In this document: positions 1 through 14,000 of the stretch, one piece after another
Layout of the letters: each line of letters starts with the position of its first letter
Numbering within the stretch: the first letter of the stretch is position 1
NCBI GenBank assembly: GCA_037951105.1
Contig: JBAMJV010008312.1
Location: 1-64,000 of the forward strand
Origin: Echinarachnius parma
Taxonomy: Eukaryota; Echinodermata; Echinoidea; Clypeasteroida; Echinarachniidae
Direction of reading: 5' to 3'
Length of the DNA: 64,000 nt
The notes under the pieces: generated by a model
Told to the model about the DNA's origin: nothing
Seen by the model: only the letters and a program-made list of their open reading frames with translations
Database searches by the model: none
Position numbers and translations under genes: made by a program

Positions 1-539
1 CACAAAAGTAGAAAGTAATTGTTAAATGCAATGTAAAGAATGAAACAGTAGCCAAAGTCAAGTAACATTTCATGATGTTTCTTGATTCATAGTTTTACAT
101 TTTATTCAACTTTGAGAAGAGTTCCTGGTCCACATGACCCCCATGTCTGTCCGCATAGGTTTGTGCTCGTGTTCAGTGGTTAGTTGCATGGTCAGGCAAC
201 TGATTTAAAAAGTATCTCCATGTTCATTTATTTACGGAACAAAAGGATTACAAGACAAACGAACACAAGGAGAGGTTTCAATGAATGACCATCATACCGT
301 GGTGATGAATAGATCTAAATCTTGTGCGCAAAGCAATTTTAACATTGCTCGTTTAAAATGCTTGCAATTCGATAACTACAAGCTCAATTATTACAAATTC
401 GGTATCAAATGAAAGAGTAATAAACTATCTTTGCGATGATATGGCAATAAACATAACTATGTTCACTACATAGGATATTGCTGGTGGAAGTTGGGTTCCG
501 CTTTTTTGTAAACACTCTGTACATACTTAAATGTAATAA
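1..539. other. upstream flank, nothing recognised
   Basis: AT-rich sequence with no exon, RNA gene or repeat that I can identify. Confidence 0.5.
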
Positions 540-1010
540 TGAAATATGAGACCTTTGACATCTGACCTTTGACCTTGTTTCTCAAAATAACATACAAATG
601 TTTAATTTTTTGTCTGCACAGTGCATATTTGCAAGTGATTTGTTTCATGTAACATGATTTCAGAGTTAGTACATGTAAATGTTTGTTTTTGAATTGGTAA
701 TTATCCGAGTGACCTTTGACCTGTGCCTCAAACAGTTTCAGAAAATTGTCTTTGACCTACAGTTCTCTTTCTAACATTGATTCTGGAACTTAATTGTGAG
801 AACAAAAAACAACAACAATATTTTGAAGGTCTGTTGACCTATGACCTCCCATGACCCCATTCCCAATTCAGGTCATATACTTCACTGGATGCATACCAGT
901 ATTATTATCATGTTATCCTTCAAGGATTCTCAAACTGTCTTGATAATAATATAATTTTTGCATATTTTTTAGCTATGTGACCTTTGACCTTTGACCTCAT
1001 GGACCAAAAT
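540..1010. repeat. cluster of TGACCT half-sites (DR1-like)
   Basis: TGACCTTTGACC or close variants occur near 560, 710 and 977, with further TGACCT half-sites near 757, 833, 843 and 852. The block leads into a repeat-like sequence with a CAGACAGACGGACG stretch at about 1128, typical of dispersed invertebrate repeats. It may be a repetitive-element tail, a nuclear-receptor binding cluster, or both. Confidence 0.5.
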
Positions 1011-1308
1011 CATATCCAATTACCCGTACCTCTAAATACATGGATTGTACAAAGTTTGAACGAAATCCATCCAACGATTCTTGAGATATTGCACAAAAAA
1101 AGAACACTGATGTACAGATGCACATACAGACAGACGGACGTACAACCCCTACACATACATGACTTGGGTAACTTTGAGATGGAAACATTATCAACTGACC
1201 CAATTCATATAATTATAGCATGAGCAATGCCCAAGCATACCTACAAAAAATATTTTACACTATTTGATTATGTCAACTGTGTTATTATCAATGGGAATCC
1301 AGTAGGTA

Positions 1309-1341
1309 GCGTCACGGCGTTACACAAAACGTAACGCCGTG
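1309..1341. repeat. inverted repeat GTCACGGCGTTAC / GTAACGCCGTGAC
   Basis: Perfect 13-bp arms around a 7-bp loop about 600 bp upstream of the PDCD11 start; a further copy of one arm (TAACGCCGTGAC) lies at about 1498-1509. The CpG-containing motif stands out from the AT-rich background. Function unknown. Confidence 0.7.
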
Positions 1342-1931
1342 ACCAAATTGATATTGATTAGATTAATAAGTGGTAAAAGATAATGCTGCTATTCAGCATC
1401 CATATTATAGCCCTATGGGCTAATACAGAGAAAACAAAAAATTATTTCATTCCCATTCATATTTTTCCAGAAATATTAAAAATATCTGTTTTTAGTGTAA
1501 CGCCGTGACATATTGATGACTGTTAATGAGACAGTCACTGAAGCGGAACGAAGAGCGAAAATGACGAAATTGATATTTATCTGAAAAATTGAAGCAATGA
1601 TCCTATCAACACTGAAATAAAATTTTATGAAAACTCCTTTTCGCAGTTCTTTTATGCTTAATATGTAATTGAATGTTTTGCGAAAATAACTGAAAATTAG
1701 TTTATGCTATATATTAACAATAAAATAATAGTTTACAATTTTTTTTTTCAAAAACAAAATGCATTTTTGGAAAGTTCAATCTTTTAGCTTTCATTTGATA
1801 CCAAATTTGTTATGGTACAACGAATTTGAAAAATCAGTGGTTATGTCAATGTTTGCTTGGAATTGCCCCAAAGATAACAAAGTGACTGAATTGTTTTCCA
1901 TTTACAATCAATGATACAGAAGAGTGATATA

Positions 1932-2057
1932 ATGGAAGAGGACTTTCCCAGGGGCTCTGGATCCAGGCCTACTCCATCCAAAGGAAGACTCAAGGAGAAA
2001 GTGAAGCAAGCTGCCAAGACAGCAAAAAAGCGCCCCATCAAAGATGTCCTTTTTAAA
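1932..2057 (+). CDS. PDCD11: PDCD11 exon 1 (N-terminus)
   Basis: 126 nt, 42 codons, begins [13 protein letters not shown] and ends KDVLFK before donor gtgagt (phase 0). It is a basic, low-complexity N-terminal tail as in other RRP5 proteins. A possible acceptor (atacag, ending 1919) just upstream suggests that this exon also carries a few 5' UTR bases from a spliced leader exon not located. Confidence 0.85.
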
Positions 2058-5000
2058 GTGAGTTGCATGTGAACTCTTTATTTCCTGAAAACAAAATGTC
2101 AACTTTATAGATCTATGAAATGTTGTTGACAAATTTACATTGAGTAGCTTATTTCTAGATAACAGGGCTCTCTTTCAGGTGGCCAAAATGACACATAGAC
2201 TTGTGTGCAGTAGATCTCCTTTTGTTGGTGGTTGCTAATATATGAGTTTCTAGTGGCCAAATGTAAATTGTAGTGGCCATTGGCATCCAGGGCACTGTCT
2301 GCTGAGGGCCCTGTTCTCTACATACATGTACATGTATGTCACATACACAAATTACCAAGACCCATTTAAAGCTGATTGGCCAAGAATGTTGCTTTGTGAT
2401 GCTTCTTGACCATGCACGCTCTAATAAGCCCTGCCCACCATGTCCATGTTCTCATGGCACGGCAAGAAACCCCTGTGACACCTCTAAGGTGCTGCAGATG
2501 CCATCGCACACTTGGTGTCGCTAGGAAAAACAATGGCTCACTGATGGTTCAAATATATTCAATTCTGGTTCCTAAATTATGTCTATGTATAAATACACTT
2601 ATATGCGGGTAATGTGTAAGATTCAGGATTTTGACATTTCCTAAATGAGGGTTTCTTAATTCTACCTGCTATACAAATTTGAGCATCAGAAATCATGTTT
2701 AAATATGTTTTTTCATTGAATGAAAATGATCAGTTTATAGCACTTGAATGGATGCCGATCTTTGAAGCGGTCCGTTTTCGTTAAAAATACCAGACAATTC
2801 TTAAAGCGGCCATTAATTGAAGAATTTAGCTGAATTTCGACCATTTGATCAAACCATTTGGTTTCCTTTGTACAAGTATGCATTGACATGTAAATTAATT
2901 GTTTTTAATATTAAATGTAAAATTTAAAATTTTCTTTTTACAAATTTACAAAGAGTTTATTTCTAGACAAATTTTACACACAGTTGACAGTTGACACATT
3001 TCTCTGAATACCACTTTTGTTATTGTTCCACACCATAATGTACACTGATACGTCATTAAAGTGTATTGAATTTAATGTTATTACAAGGCTCGACACTCGC
3101 ACTGGCCCGCTGGCCCGGGGCCAGTAAAATTTCACTTGGGGCCAGCAAAATGTATAAAAGTCATATTTTGGTGGCCCGATCGGGCAAGCAGATTTTCAAC
3201 CCGACATTGACAAAATTTTAAAAATCTTGTTTTCTTTTATGTCATGCTTCATCTGTAATAACAGGTTTGATTAGGAAAGAGTGATATTTTGAATAGTAAA
3301 AAGCTTACTCATGAAATACAATTTTGGGGGCAGTAAATTTTCTTTTGGGCCACCAGAATAGGGGAAAAAACGATTTTACTGGCCCAACAGGGCTACTGAC
3401 TAAAAAGGAGAGTGTGGAGCCCTGGGGGTGTATTCTGAAAATCGTCTTATCTTTTGTATTATCTTTTGTCATAAGTCCATAAGATAATACACCGCTAAAA
3501 TCGTCATAAATCGGTATTCTGAAAATCGTCTTAAGGGCATCATATCTTTCCCTGACCACGCCCATTAGTGCTGAGTTAACCAATCAAAATTGTTGTTACA
3601 AAATGTTTATATGCCCCCTCAGCCAATCAAAGTGGGTTAAATTGCGTATGCGTCGCATTTTCTTTAAATGCGCGCATCTAACTAGCTTTGCGCACACATA
3701 GAATTTTCAATCAAAGTTCAAGAAATTTATATATTTTGGTCAAAGAGTATTTTTGTAAGAATGGGATTTTCATATGGTTAGATTTTCAATGGAATTTTCT
3801 CCCCCTCACTCTTATTTTCTAACTTTTTCGCACGTAAACACACCTATACACACAACAAACATAGGGAGCTCTTTAAAATCTCAAATAATTGTCTTTAAAT
3901 ATGTTTAAACAAGATATAACAAAAGGAAAATACTGCCCCATAGCTGTCTCGGCATATGAGTAGAATTTATGATAATTTCATGATGAGATAAAAGATAAGA
4001 GAGTTTTCAGAATACACATTTTCCACCTCTACTTGCGCGAACGCGCTTATCAATAATGCGTGGCAAGGCGCGCCAGCTAATAGAGGTTAACAAACTTTCA
4101 GAGATAATACAAAAGATATGACAGTTTTCAGAATACCGGTTTTGTCATAAGCCTAAGATAATACAATATTAGGGAAAAGACGATTTTCAGAATACACCCC
4201 CTGGTTATTATATGGTTGAATTTAAGACAAACAAAATTAAATGGGTCACCTAAATATTATTAATGTCTAAGTCACTCGCCCAACTGGGCGACAAAAATTA
4301 ATGTTAAAAACTCCTGTAATTTTATCTTTGTTTGGGGCCACCCAATACTGGTTGCAGGCCAGCAACATTTGATGAGTCTCTATTTCATTTGCCTGACTGC
4401 CAGTGACTGGGCCACCAGGGAAGTCAATATTATTTCTATCAATAATGTGAAATAGTATCATAATTCTGTGTCCAGTTCTGCCATTGCATACTGTACTATG
4501 TAGCAAGTAGTGGTTGATGGTTCTTTACTCTGCACTTTCAACATATTTCATTGATCAGGAGACTGAAGCAGAGGCTCCAACCCAAACAAAGAAAAAGAAG
4601 AAGAAGGTGAAGGAGGATGAAGAGACGTCTGCAGAGATAAGTCAAGAGAAAGAGTTTGAGGCAACAGCAGAGGGTGAAGGCCTCTCAGCAAGACCCCTGT
4701 CTCAAAAGGTACCGCTGGAAAAATCCCTTTGTCATTAAAGGACAATGAAATCCAGACAAATTGTTGTATGCACTATAAGACACTAAATATAATGAATAAT
4801 CTCTGCAAATTTGAGCACAATCGGTCAAGAAATAAGAAAACTATGGCTCTTTGAAAAGAGCCATGTATTTCTTCGAGTGACTCAAATTGACAACGCACTC
4901 TGGCAAAGTTGTGGACAACTCCCCATACATTTTGTACACAAAATTTCAGTTTTGTTCAATTTTCTTAAAATTTATGTTTACCCTTCGTTCGAGTTCAACG

Positions 5001-8000
5001 TATGTTTTGTAGAATGCTTTTATACATAACATATCATGAGTTGGGGGAATGGAAAAATGTGACTATGAAGAAAACTGTAAAAATGGGAACATTTGTGTAC
5101 AAAACATATGGGGAGTTGTTAAGCCTGGGGCCCGGAAGAAAAAAACCCGGACCGGCCCGGCCCGGAAGTTGCTTCAGATTTTTTACCGGGTCCCGGACCG
5201 GCCCGGAACCCGGTAAAAACTCATCAGAATAAACGCTGTTTACATCATTTCTCTGAAGTACAATTTGGGCTTACAATAGGCTGTATTGGCATCGTTGAAA
5301 TAGCTTTGATTTGAAGCTATTGACGCTTCTATTTTGTGATGAATCGGCATGTTTACGGTGTTATTTTTTACTAGTTTGACAACAGGAAAAATTCAACTCG
5401 CGCTCTTGACGGAAATTTCAGAATTACGACGAGTTTTTGATTGACTTATATTCGTAACGTTTTCGATTCATTTTGAGGACGCAATCGTTGAAATCACGGC
5501 ACTTATTTCGACTTATTTATCGTCCGTTTGAATTATTAAATTAAAGAATTACGACGAGTTTTTGATTGACTAATATTCGTAACGTTTTCGCTCAATTGTT
5601 TAGGACGCAATCGGTAAAATCACAGCACTTCCTTCGACTGAGTTATCGTCCGTTTGAATAATTGAATTAAAAATTAAAAATGCATGCCACGTTTTCGCTT
5701 CATTTTGAGGACGCAATCGTTGAAATCACGGCACTTATTTCGACCTATTTATCGTCTGTTTGAATTATTAAATTTCAGAATTACGACTAGTTTTTGATTG
5801 ACTTATATTCGTAACGTTTTCGCTTCATTTTGAGGACGCAATCGTTGAAATCACGGCACTTATTTCGACTTATTTATCGTCTGTTTGAATTATTAAATTT
5901 CAGAATTACGACGAGTTTTTGATAGGACTTATATTCGTAACGTTTTCGCTTCATTTTGAGGACGCAATCGTTGAAATGACGGCCCTTATTTCGACTTATT
6001 TATTGTCTGTTTTAATTATTAAATTTCAGAATTACGACGAGTTTTTGATTGACTTATATTCGTAACGTTTTCGCTTCATTTTGAGGACGCAATCGTTGAA
6101 ATCACGGCACTTTTTTCGACTTATTTTTCGTCTGTTTGAATTATTAAATTTCAGAGTTACGACGAGTTTTTGATTGACTTATATTCGTAACGTTTTCGCT
6201 TCATTTTGAGGACGCAATCGCTGAAATCACGGCACTTATTTCGACTTATTTATCGTCCGTTTGAATTATTAAATTTCAGAGTTACGACGAGTTTTTGATT
6301 GACTTATATTCTTAACGTTTTCGCTTCATTTTGAGGACGCAATCGCTGAAATCACGGCACTTATTTCGACTTATTTATCGTCCGTTTGAATTATTAAATT
6401 AAAGAATTACGACGAGTTTTTGATTGACTAATATTCGTAACGTTTTCGCTCAATTTTTTAGGACGCAATCGGTAAAACCACAGCACTTCCTTCAACTGAG
6501 TTATCGTCCGTTTGAATCATTGAATTAAAAATTATAAATGCATGCCACGTACAATGTTGTATTTCGTACTTATTAATCTTTATTTTGTTTGTTTGAAAAT
6601 TATATTTTTGCTATAATCAATGCTATTATGGAACGATGATGGATTTGCAAGTTGAATTTTTGAATAAAGATTCTGATTCTGGTGATATGATTTGGTGGAA
6701 GAAAAGTAAAGACGATTGTGGCCAAGAACTAAATGTATGTCGTGTGCGTAGAGTGATGATTATTATTGAATAAATCGATGGCATTCCTCAGGCTACTGTG
6801 TACGTGTGCGTGTGCATGTGTGAATCGGGGCATCTGCTTCGAAGCGTGTTTGTTTTTTTCTTCCCGCCGACTAGTTATGCGGACGTTAGGGAAAGCCGGT
6901 TAAGCCGCCATGTGCGAGTACCCCGTTTTAATACGAGGTGCGAGTCGCGATGTTTGCGACTATGAGAATAATTGAATAATGCTTCAAAGATCAAGTTGAT
7001 TGTAATGTGTTTCGAACTTTATATAGCATGAAAGGTGATTTATGGACATATTGAAACGAAAATGCAATCACGATTCCCTTTTTAAAAGAAAAAATCGCCC
7101 CATAGCATTGCCGTATATTTTGTAAAGTATACTATTTTTAGTTTGCCCAAGTGACTTGGACTTGAATTCCTCTTTATATAAAGAGTTGAACATTAATATT
7201 TGTGATGAACGTTACGGGTTAAACATGGAGCGAACACATTACGAATATTAGTTAATCAAATCTAATAATTCTGAAACATCAACATTATCAAATATATGAT
7301 AATTTCATGTTATAAGTTACTGAGGTCCGAAGAAATACGTTTTCGCTTTATTTTGAGAACGCAATCGTTATCATTTTGGCATTTATTTCGACCCATTTAT
7401 CTTCCGTCGGACTTATTAAATAAGCATACTTAGAATATTGATTTTATTGACTATATTCGTAACGTTTTCGCGTATTTTGAGAAAGCAATCTGTATAATTT
7501 TGTCATTTATTTCGACCCATTTATCGTCTGTCGGACTTATTAAATAAGCATACTTACGATGATAATTTTTTATTGACTAATATTCGTAATGTTTTCGCTT
7601 CATTTTGATAACGTAAACGGTAAAATCACGGCATTTATGTCGACTCATGTATCGTTTTCATGATCGCAAAATAAGAGCAGGCAATATCAAAATGATTGCC
7701 TATAAATCGATGTCAAACTAATCTGGAATATCGTTATCATCTTCTTGAAATTAGCGAACAAAGTTACGATAATGCGCTTCGAGATTATGATGCAAAATAA
7801 ATCTGAAACATTGATTTCATCATTGCAAAATAAGAGCAGGCAATATCAAAATGATTGTCGCAAAAGCGATGTCAAACTAATCTGGAGTATCGTTATCATC
7901 TTTTTGTAATTAGCAAACAAAGTTACGATGATGCGCTTCAAGATTATGACGCAAACTAAATCTGAAACATCGATTTTATCATCGCAAAATAAGAGCAGGC

Positions 8001-11000
8001 AATATCAAAAGGATTGCCGATACAGCGATGTCAAACTAATCTAGAAAATCGTTATCATCTTCGTGAAATTAGCGAACAAAGTTACGATAATGCGCTTCGA
8101 GAATATGACGCAAAATTAATCTGAAACTTCGTTTTCATCATCGCAAAATAAGAGCAGGCAATATCGAAATGATTGCCGATAAAGCGATGTCAAACTAATC
8201 TGGAATATCGTTATCATCTTCTTGTAATTAGTGAACAAAGTTACGATGATGCGCTTCGAGATTATGATGCAAAATAAATCTGAAACATTGATTTCATCAT
8301 TGCAAAATAAGAGCAGGCAATATCAAAATGATTGTCGCAAAAGCGATGTCAAACTAATCTGGAGTATCGTTATCATCTTTTTGTAATTAGCAAACAAAGT
8401 TACGATGATGCGCTTCAAGATTATGACGCAAACTAAATCTGAAACATCGATTTTATCATCGCAAAATAAGAGCAGGCAATATCAAAAGGATTGCCGATAC
8501 AGCGATGTCAAACTAATCTAGAAAATCGTTATCATCTTCGTGAAATTAGCGAACAAAGTTACGATAATGCGCTTCGAGAATATGACGCAAAATAAATCTG
8601 AAACTTCGTTTTCATCATCGCAAAATAAGAGCAGGCAATATCAACATGATTGCCGATACAGCGATGTCAAACTAATCTAGAAAATCGTTATCATCTTCGT
8701 GAAATTAGCGAACAAAGCTACGATAATGCGCTTCGAGAATATGACGCAAAATAAATCTGAAACTTCGTTTTCATCATCGCAAAATAAGAGCAGGCAATAT
8801 CAAAATGATTGCCGATAAAGCGATGTCAAAATAATCTGGAATATCGTTATCATCTTCTTGAAATAAGCGAACAAAGTTACGATAATGCGCTTCGAGAATA
8901 TGACGCAAAACAAATATGAAACATCGTTTTCATCATCGCAAAATAAGAGCAGGCAATATCAAAATGATTGCTGATAAAACGATGTCAAACTTATCTGGAA
9001 CATCGTTATCATCTTCTCAAAATTAGCAAACAAAGTTACGATATGGTATGCTGAAAAAACTTTGATATGCCCAAGAGAAAATGATACCCCCAAAAGCCCC
9101 CAAATATCTGAAACGGAACTTCATCGAATTGTCGACAAATCCCGATTTAAAAATCAACTTATTTAGCAGATATCGGAAATGTTTTGACGTTGTTTTGGTC
9201 CCGTTTTCCACTTACAAAAACTGCGAAAGAAACTGGAATAAGTGTGTCATTCAAACGGGAATTTAACTTTTCCAAAACACATGTTTTTTACCGGGTTTTT
9301 TTCCCGGGTTTTGGCAATCGTCTCTCCAGCCCGGAACCGGCCCGGACCCGGTAAAAAGGCCAAACCCGGCGGGTTTGGCCCGGCGATCCGGGCCGGGCCC
9401 CAGGCTTAGGAGTTGTCCACACACTTATCAGAGTGCGTTGCCAATTTGAGTTCCCCATAGGAATAAATGGACATCTGCAAAGAGCCATAGTTTTCTTTAT
9501 TCTTATCCGATTATGCTCTAACTTTCAGAGATTCTTCTTCTTAATCTCTTCAAGACTATGAAAGCAACATTTTGCTTGGATTTCATTGCCCTTTAAAGCT
9601 AGAAAGTAAAGTAAAGTTCTGGTTTATTGGGTGCTTCAACAAATAACTCGGCAGAGCTTAGTGGCGAGAGTAACCTTTAGGTCTGTATCTTTATGTAAAA
9701 TAAATATTGTTCTTGAGAGGAGAAAAACATTTTAAAATTAAAGTCAATAGCGATTTTACAATTGAAATCAAAGCTGTGAGAAATATATTTTTGAAATTTA
9801 AAGATCTTACCGTGTAGAGGAAAAATGGCAATGGCTACTCGCGTATTATAATGTTAACGCGCGCCCAGTTCGCGCACTGTCTTTATTTAATTCTTTATTA
9901 TTGTACACGTACCCAAGTGCGCAAAACAAATTTCACGCGCGCTATGCAAATTTGGGGTCATCCAACTTTATCACGTCTTCTTGAAGTTATTTTTAGTCAT
10001 GCGAAGTAAACATGGTTATTGTGACGTTATAATGAAAAGCCTGCGTATCAAAGTGCGTGTTCATTTTGAACATCGCGCTCTGCCCATTCACTTTGTACAG
10101 GATAATTGTACAGTGGTCGGTCTTTCTATTAAGCGTCTTTGATATAACATTAAGTGGGAAAAAAATCATTCACAATTTTAAAGAAAAAGGGGTTGCACGA
10201 TTCAGGTGCACATCCCCTCAAATGGAAGTTGGTTGAAAACGAAGCTAACTTTACCAGGTAACCCTTCATGCATATATGAGATAGCCACCATGGTAACATT
10301 AGCGTGACTTCACAAGCATTGTCATGATACACACACTTTGAAAGTGCTGTCATTTGATCCCGCAATGCATACTTGGCGTGACCTTTTTGGGGGCGCGTAA
10401 CTTGCATTCTTTTCAACTACCGTAAAAACCCTGTGTATAAGACGCACCCGTGTATAAAACGCACCCCCAACTTTCACAGGGGAAATTTTTTTTGTTTTTT
10501 TGGACACCCTGTATTTTTAAAAAAAGACCCTGAAGTGCTGTTGGAATGCTTATGCCACTGGTCTAGGGCATGACAATAGCTTAATGTTGAATGTAGCATT
10601 AATCAACATCATTTTCTCACATAAAAATAGTGGTTAGTACACAAATTGCACATTTATTGATCAGTAACACTGGTGCTCATAAATATTCATATTCATATTC
10701 ATGAATATTCATGAGCACCAATACTCACTAAATATAATGCAATTTTCTAAATTTACTAACAACTATTTTTAATTATGAGCAAAATTTATAACCACTGGTT
10801 AGAAAATTGCATATTTAATTAGTACTGCTGCTCACGAATGTATGAATATTCATTAGCAACAGTATTACTGCTCAATAAACTTGCAATTTTTACATCTGTA
10901 ACCAATATTTTTTGTGTGAGAAAAAGGTATATCTTGCTGAATGCTACAACTGACAGCAAGCTCTTGTCATGCCCTAACACATTCAACATGACTACAGGGT

Positions 11001-14000
11001 GTCCCCCCCCCCCCCCATATATATATACCTGTGTATAAAACGCACCCCCCACTTTGAAATTTTCCGACGGAAAAAAGTGCGTCTTATACACAGAGTTTTA
11101 CGGTAATGGATTTCCCTGTTTAGATGTGAAACTCTGACGTTTCTGCTCATTTGCATCAGGGGTTACCCAGTAAAGTAAAAACAAATTGAACCAGTAGATG
11201 CTGCCTATCTGTGGTTAAAACTTCATATGCTTATTCAGTTGGGATTCTAGTATGTATATATTGCATTTCTGTGTTCAGGTGTCTGAATAGTACCCTCTTG
11301 TGGCTGTTTAAACAAAATTAATGTAAACAATATAAATAAATACATTTATACATTTCTTATTACCTTTCACATTTTTAATACGGTAGAATAACTTTAGTTA
11401 TCAATGATAACATACAATATTTAGCAACTAAAACATTAAGTTTGACCAGTACTTTTCTTTCCTTTTAATACAAAGTTTAGAGAGAGTTACAGTGTATATC
11501 CTTATCAACAAATCTAGCCTTGTGTTAATTGATTTCCCCCAGACTATCAGTGAAGGCATGCAGGTGCTGGCAACCGTACAAGAGGTCCATGACTATGAGA
11601 TCATCCTGAGTCTTCCTGGAGGTTTAACAGCCTTTGTCCAGATCACTGATGTGTCGTCTCTCTTCACCAAACAACTTCAAGAAATGGGGGACGAAGATGA
11701 CTTGGACAATACGGTACGTCTTATTGCAGTAAACTCTTAGTTTTTTTTCCAGCCAAGGTAGATCTTAACAGCCAAGAAAGTCTGGAGTTCTAATAAACAT
11801 CCCTTATACTGAACACCAATTGATGTGTCTTTTCTAAAACAAACAACTTCAAGAAACTGGGGCCAAAGATTTCTCTATGCCAAACATAGTACATCATCTT
11901 TACATTTTATTATCATTAATAATTTCACATTATTTTGTCTATAAGGAAAACCTTTGTATCTTGTCTCTATCCACCAGACAACTTCAAGAAAATTTGAGAA
12001 GAAAATGATTTTCTATAAAAACATGAACAAAAAGATGATTTGGACTATTGTATAGCAAATAGAACATCATCTAAGAATGTGTTAAATGAAATGTAAATCA
12101 TAATTTACGTGTACATAATAATAAAATAATAATAATGGTCATTTATAGAGCGCAGTCATGTCTGTGACTCCTGGCGCTATGATTACCCATGGTCATCAGG
12201 TACAGTTCAAACCCACAAAATGACATTCCATACCTTTTCAACTCCTTGAGGGGCATACTAGCCTATATGCTGCCAATGGCGCAAGGTTTAATACCCGACC
12301 ATGGTACCCATTTATACGCCTGGGTAAAGAGCAGCAATTGTGGATTAATTGTCTTGCTGAAGGACAAACCCAGTGGGTATACACAGGGTTCGAACTTGGG
12401 ATATCATGATTGGAAAGTGCGCCCTTTACCAATCTTGCCACACCACATCCACATGTAGTTATATGGCTATGGATGAATTTGAAGTCTCAGGTTGTATGCA
12501 AAGTCTGCCAAGTCCTGCATTTCCTACTCTGTATGATATCAGTAAAATGAGTATGTTAGCTTTCTAGATCGCAGTATCCGAATTTGGATATTTTTTACTA
12601 CAATCGAAAAGCGTTCCATAATGATTAACAATTTTATTTTAAAGGGATCTTCTAGTAACTTGGTTGACATGTGCAAAAAGTGATGAAGTTGATAAAATGT
12701 GTACTGCTGTGATCTGATATGTCCCCTGACTAATGTGTGAAAATTCAACTTTAAATGGATGTTATATGGCTGAGTAATGAGCAAAAATGCAAAGTGATAT
12801 TCACTGACTCATTGCACTGACTTTGTACACAGTTACGACTATCCAGTGGATAGTTTAAAATCAAAACACTTCAGTCGCAAATATCTTTTTAACGAAAGGG
12901 AAATTAGACAAACCGAAACCTGTCCCATGCTCTATTAATATGAATACAACAAGGTATGAGAAAACCGCTAGAGTTCCAAGTAAGTTTTGAGGATTTGGAC
13001 AATGTCACTAGATCCTTTAAATACCTCCATAATAAGGGAGACATTTGAAAAATCAAAACCCATTTCATTTTTCTGTTACCAATAGCCAAAGTAAACAATA
13101 AGTTACAAGAGATTTGTGAAAGCTCCACGTTATTTTGGTTGAATTTTAATGGATCACTTTATTCTCAATGTTCTAGTCTTTATCACAAATCTTCATTTGT
13201 TTGTTCTCTAGGATGTTCCGAATATCAGAGATTTCTTCCATGTTGGTGACTTTGTGCCCTGTGTGGTCAAATCTGTGAGCTCGTCTAAGGATGGACACAG
13301 ACGCATCAGGGCCTCGCTGGACTACAAGGATATTAATGCTGAGCTGGGCATCTCACTGGTCAAGCCTGGCATGGTAAGCGTATACATAGTAATAATACAG
13401 TAAAACCACATTGTAATGAGCACCTTGGGCCCATATCAGGTATCTTGTTATATCAGTGCTACAAGGGAACCAACACTCAAAGCAATTTTTCTAATTAATG
13501 AAATTGGTTTGCCTGTATCGTCAATAGGTCAATGAATTTTACTGGTATAAAGAAGGGTTGTGATTTGACTGTTCAAGCACTACGATTCTGGTTACTGTCA
13601 TGCTGAGGATTTGCTTCCCCAACTCTGGCTTTGAAGGTCCTTCCTGATTCCGATTCACTAGGCTATACAAAATAGAATTAGAAAATTAAACAAGATTTAA
13701 ATGAAATTTAAGACTGAAGTTTAATTATGATTCTACGAAGCATTGAAGATCATGGTTACACTGAATCTGGGCCTGTTTCATGAAAGGCTCTTGGCTTAGA
13801 CCGTCTTAACTGTCACGTGACTGACTGATCTACGGACTTACGGATAGTTTATTCCGATCACAAAGGACAAGGTTGGAAGTATAATAGCAAACTGACGCTT
13901 TCATACAAAACGTGTTGCCGTAAATGTCAGAGTTATACCAAGGTTGTGTACGAACATAGTTATGAGCCTTTCATGAAACAGCCCCTGGGTATGCAAGCAA

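Larger units (their letters stand above)
5120..9408. mobile_element. 4.29-kb hAT-like non-coding transposon with satellite arrays
   Basis: Perfect 16-bp inverted ends (TAAGCCTGGGGCCCGG), subterminal CCCGG-rich arms, and an 8-bp target duplication GGAGTTGT at 5112-5119 and 9409-9416. The 8-bp duplication suggests hAT mechanics, but no transposase ORF is present. The interior is mostly two tandem arrays. Confidence 0.85.
4735..9596. mobile_element. outer inverted-repeat element hosting the 4.3-kb insertion
   Basis: Starts TTAAAGGACAATGAAATCCA and ends with the matching inverted TGGATTTCATTGCCCTTTAA. Arms include paired AGAGCCAT and CAGAGTGCG segments. The element was about 0.57 kb before the insertion at 5120-9408. 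Confidence 0.85.

Noticed and set aside
984-1223. 79-codon open frame upstream of PDCD11
   Set aside because: Lies in a dispersed-repeat-like sequence with TGACCT and CAGACAGACGG tracts; no protein family recognised.
5385-9045. CRISPR-like array
   Set aside because: Repeat units are 123 and 158 bp with no unique spacers, inside a eukaryotic transposon.
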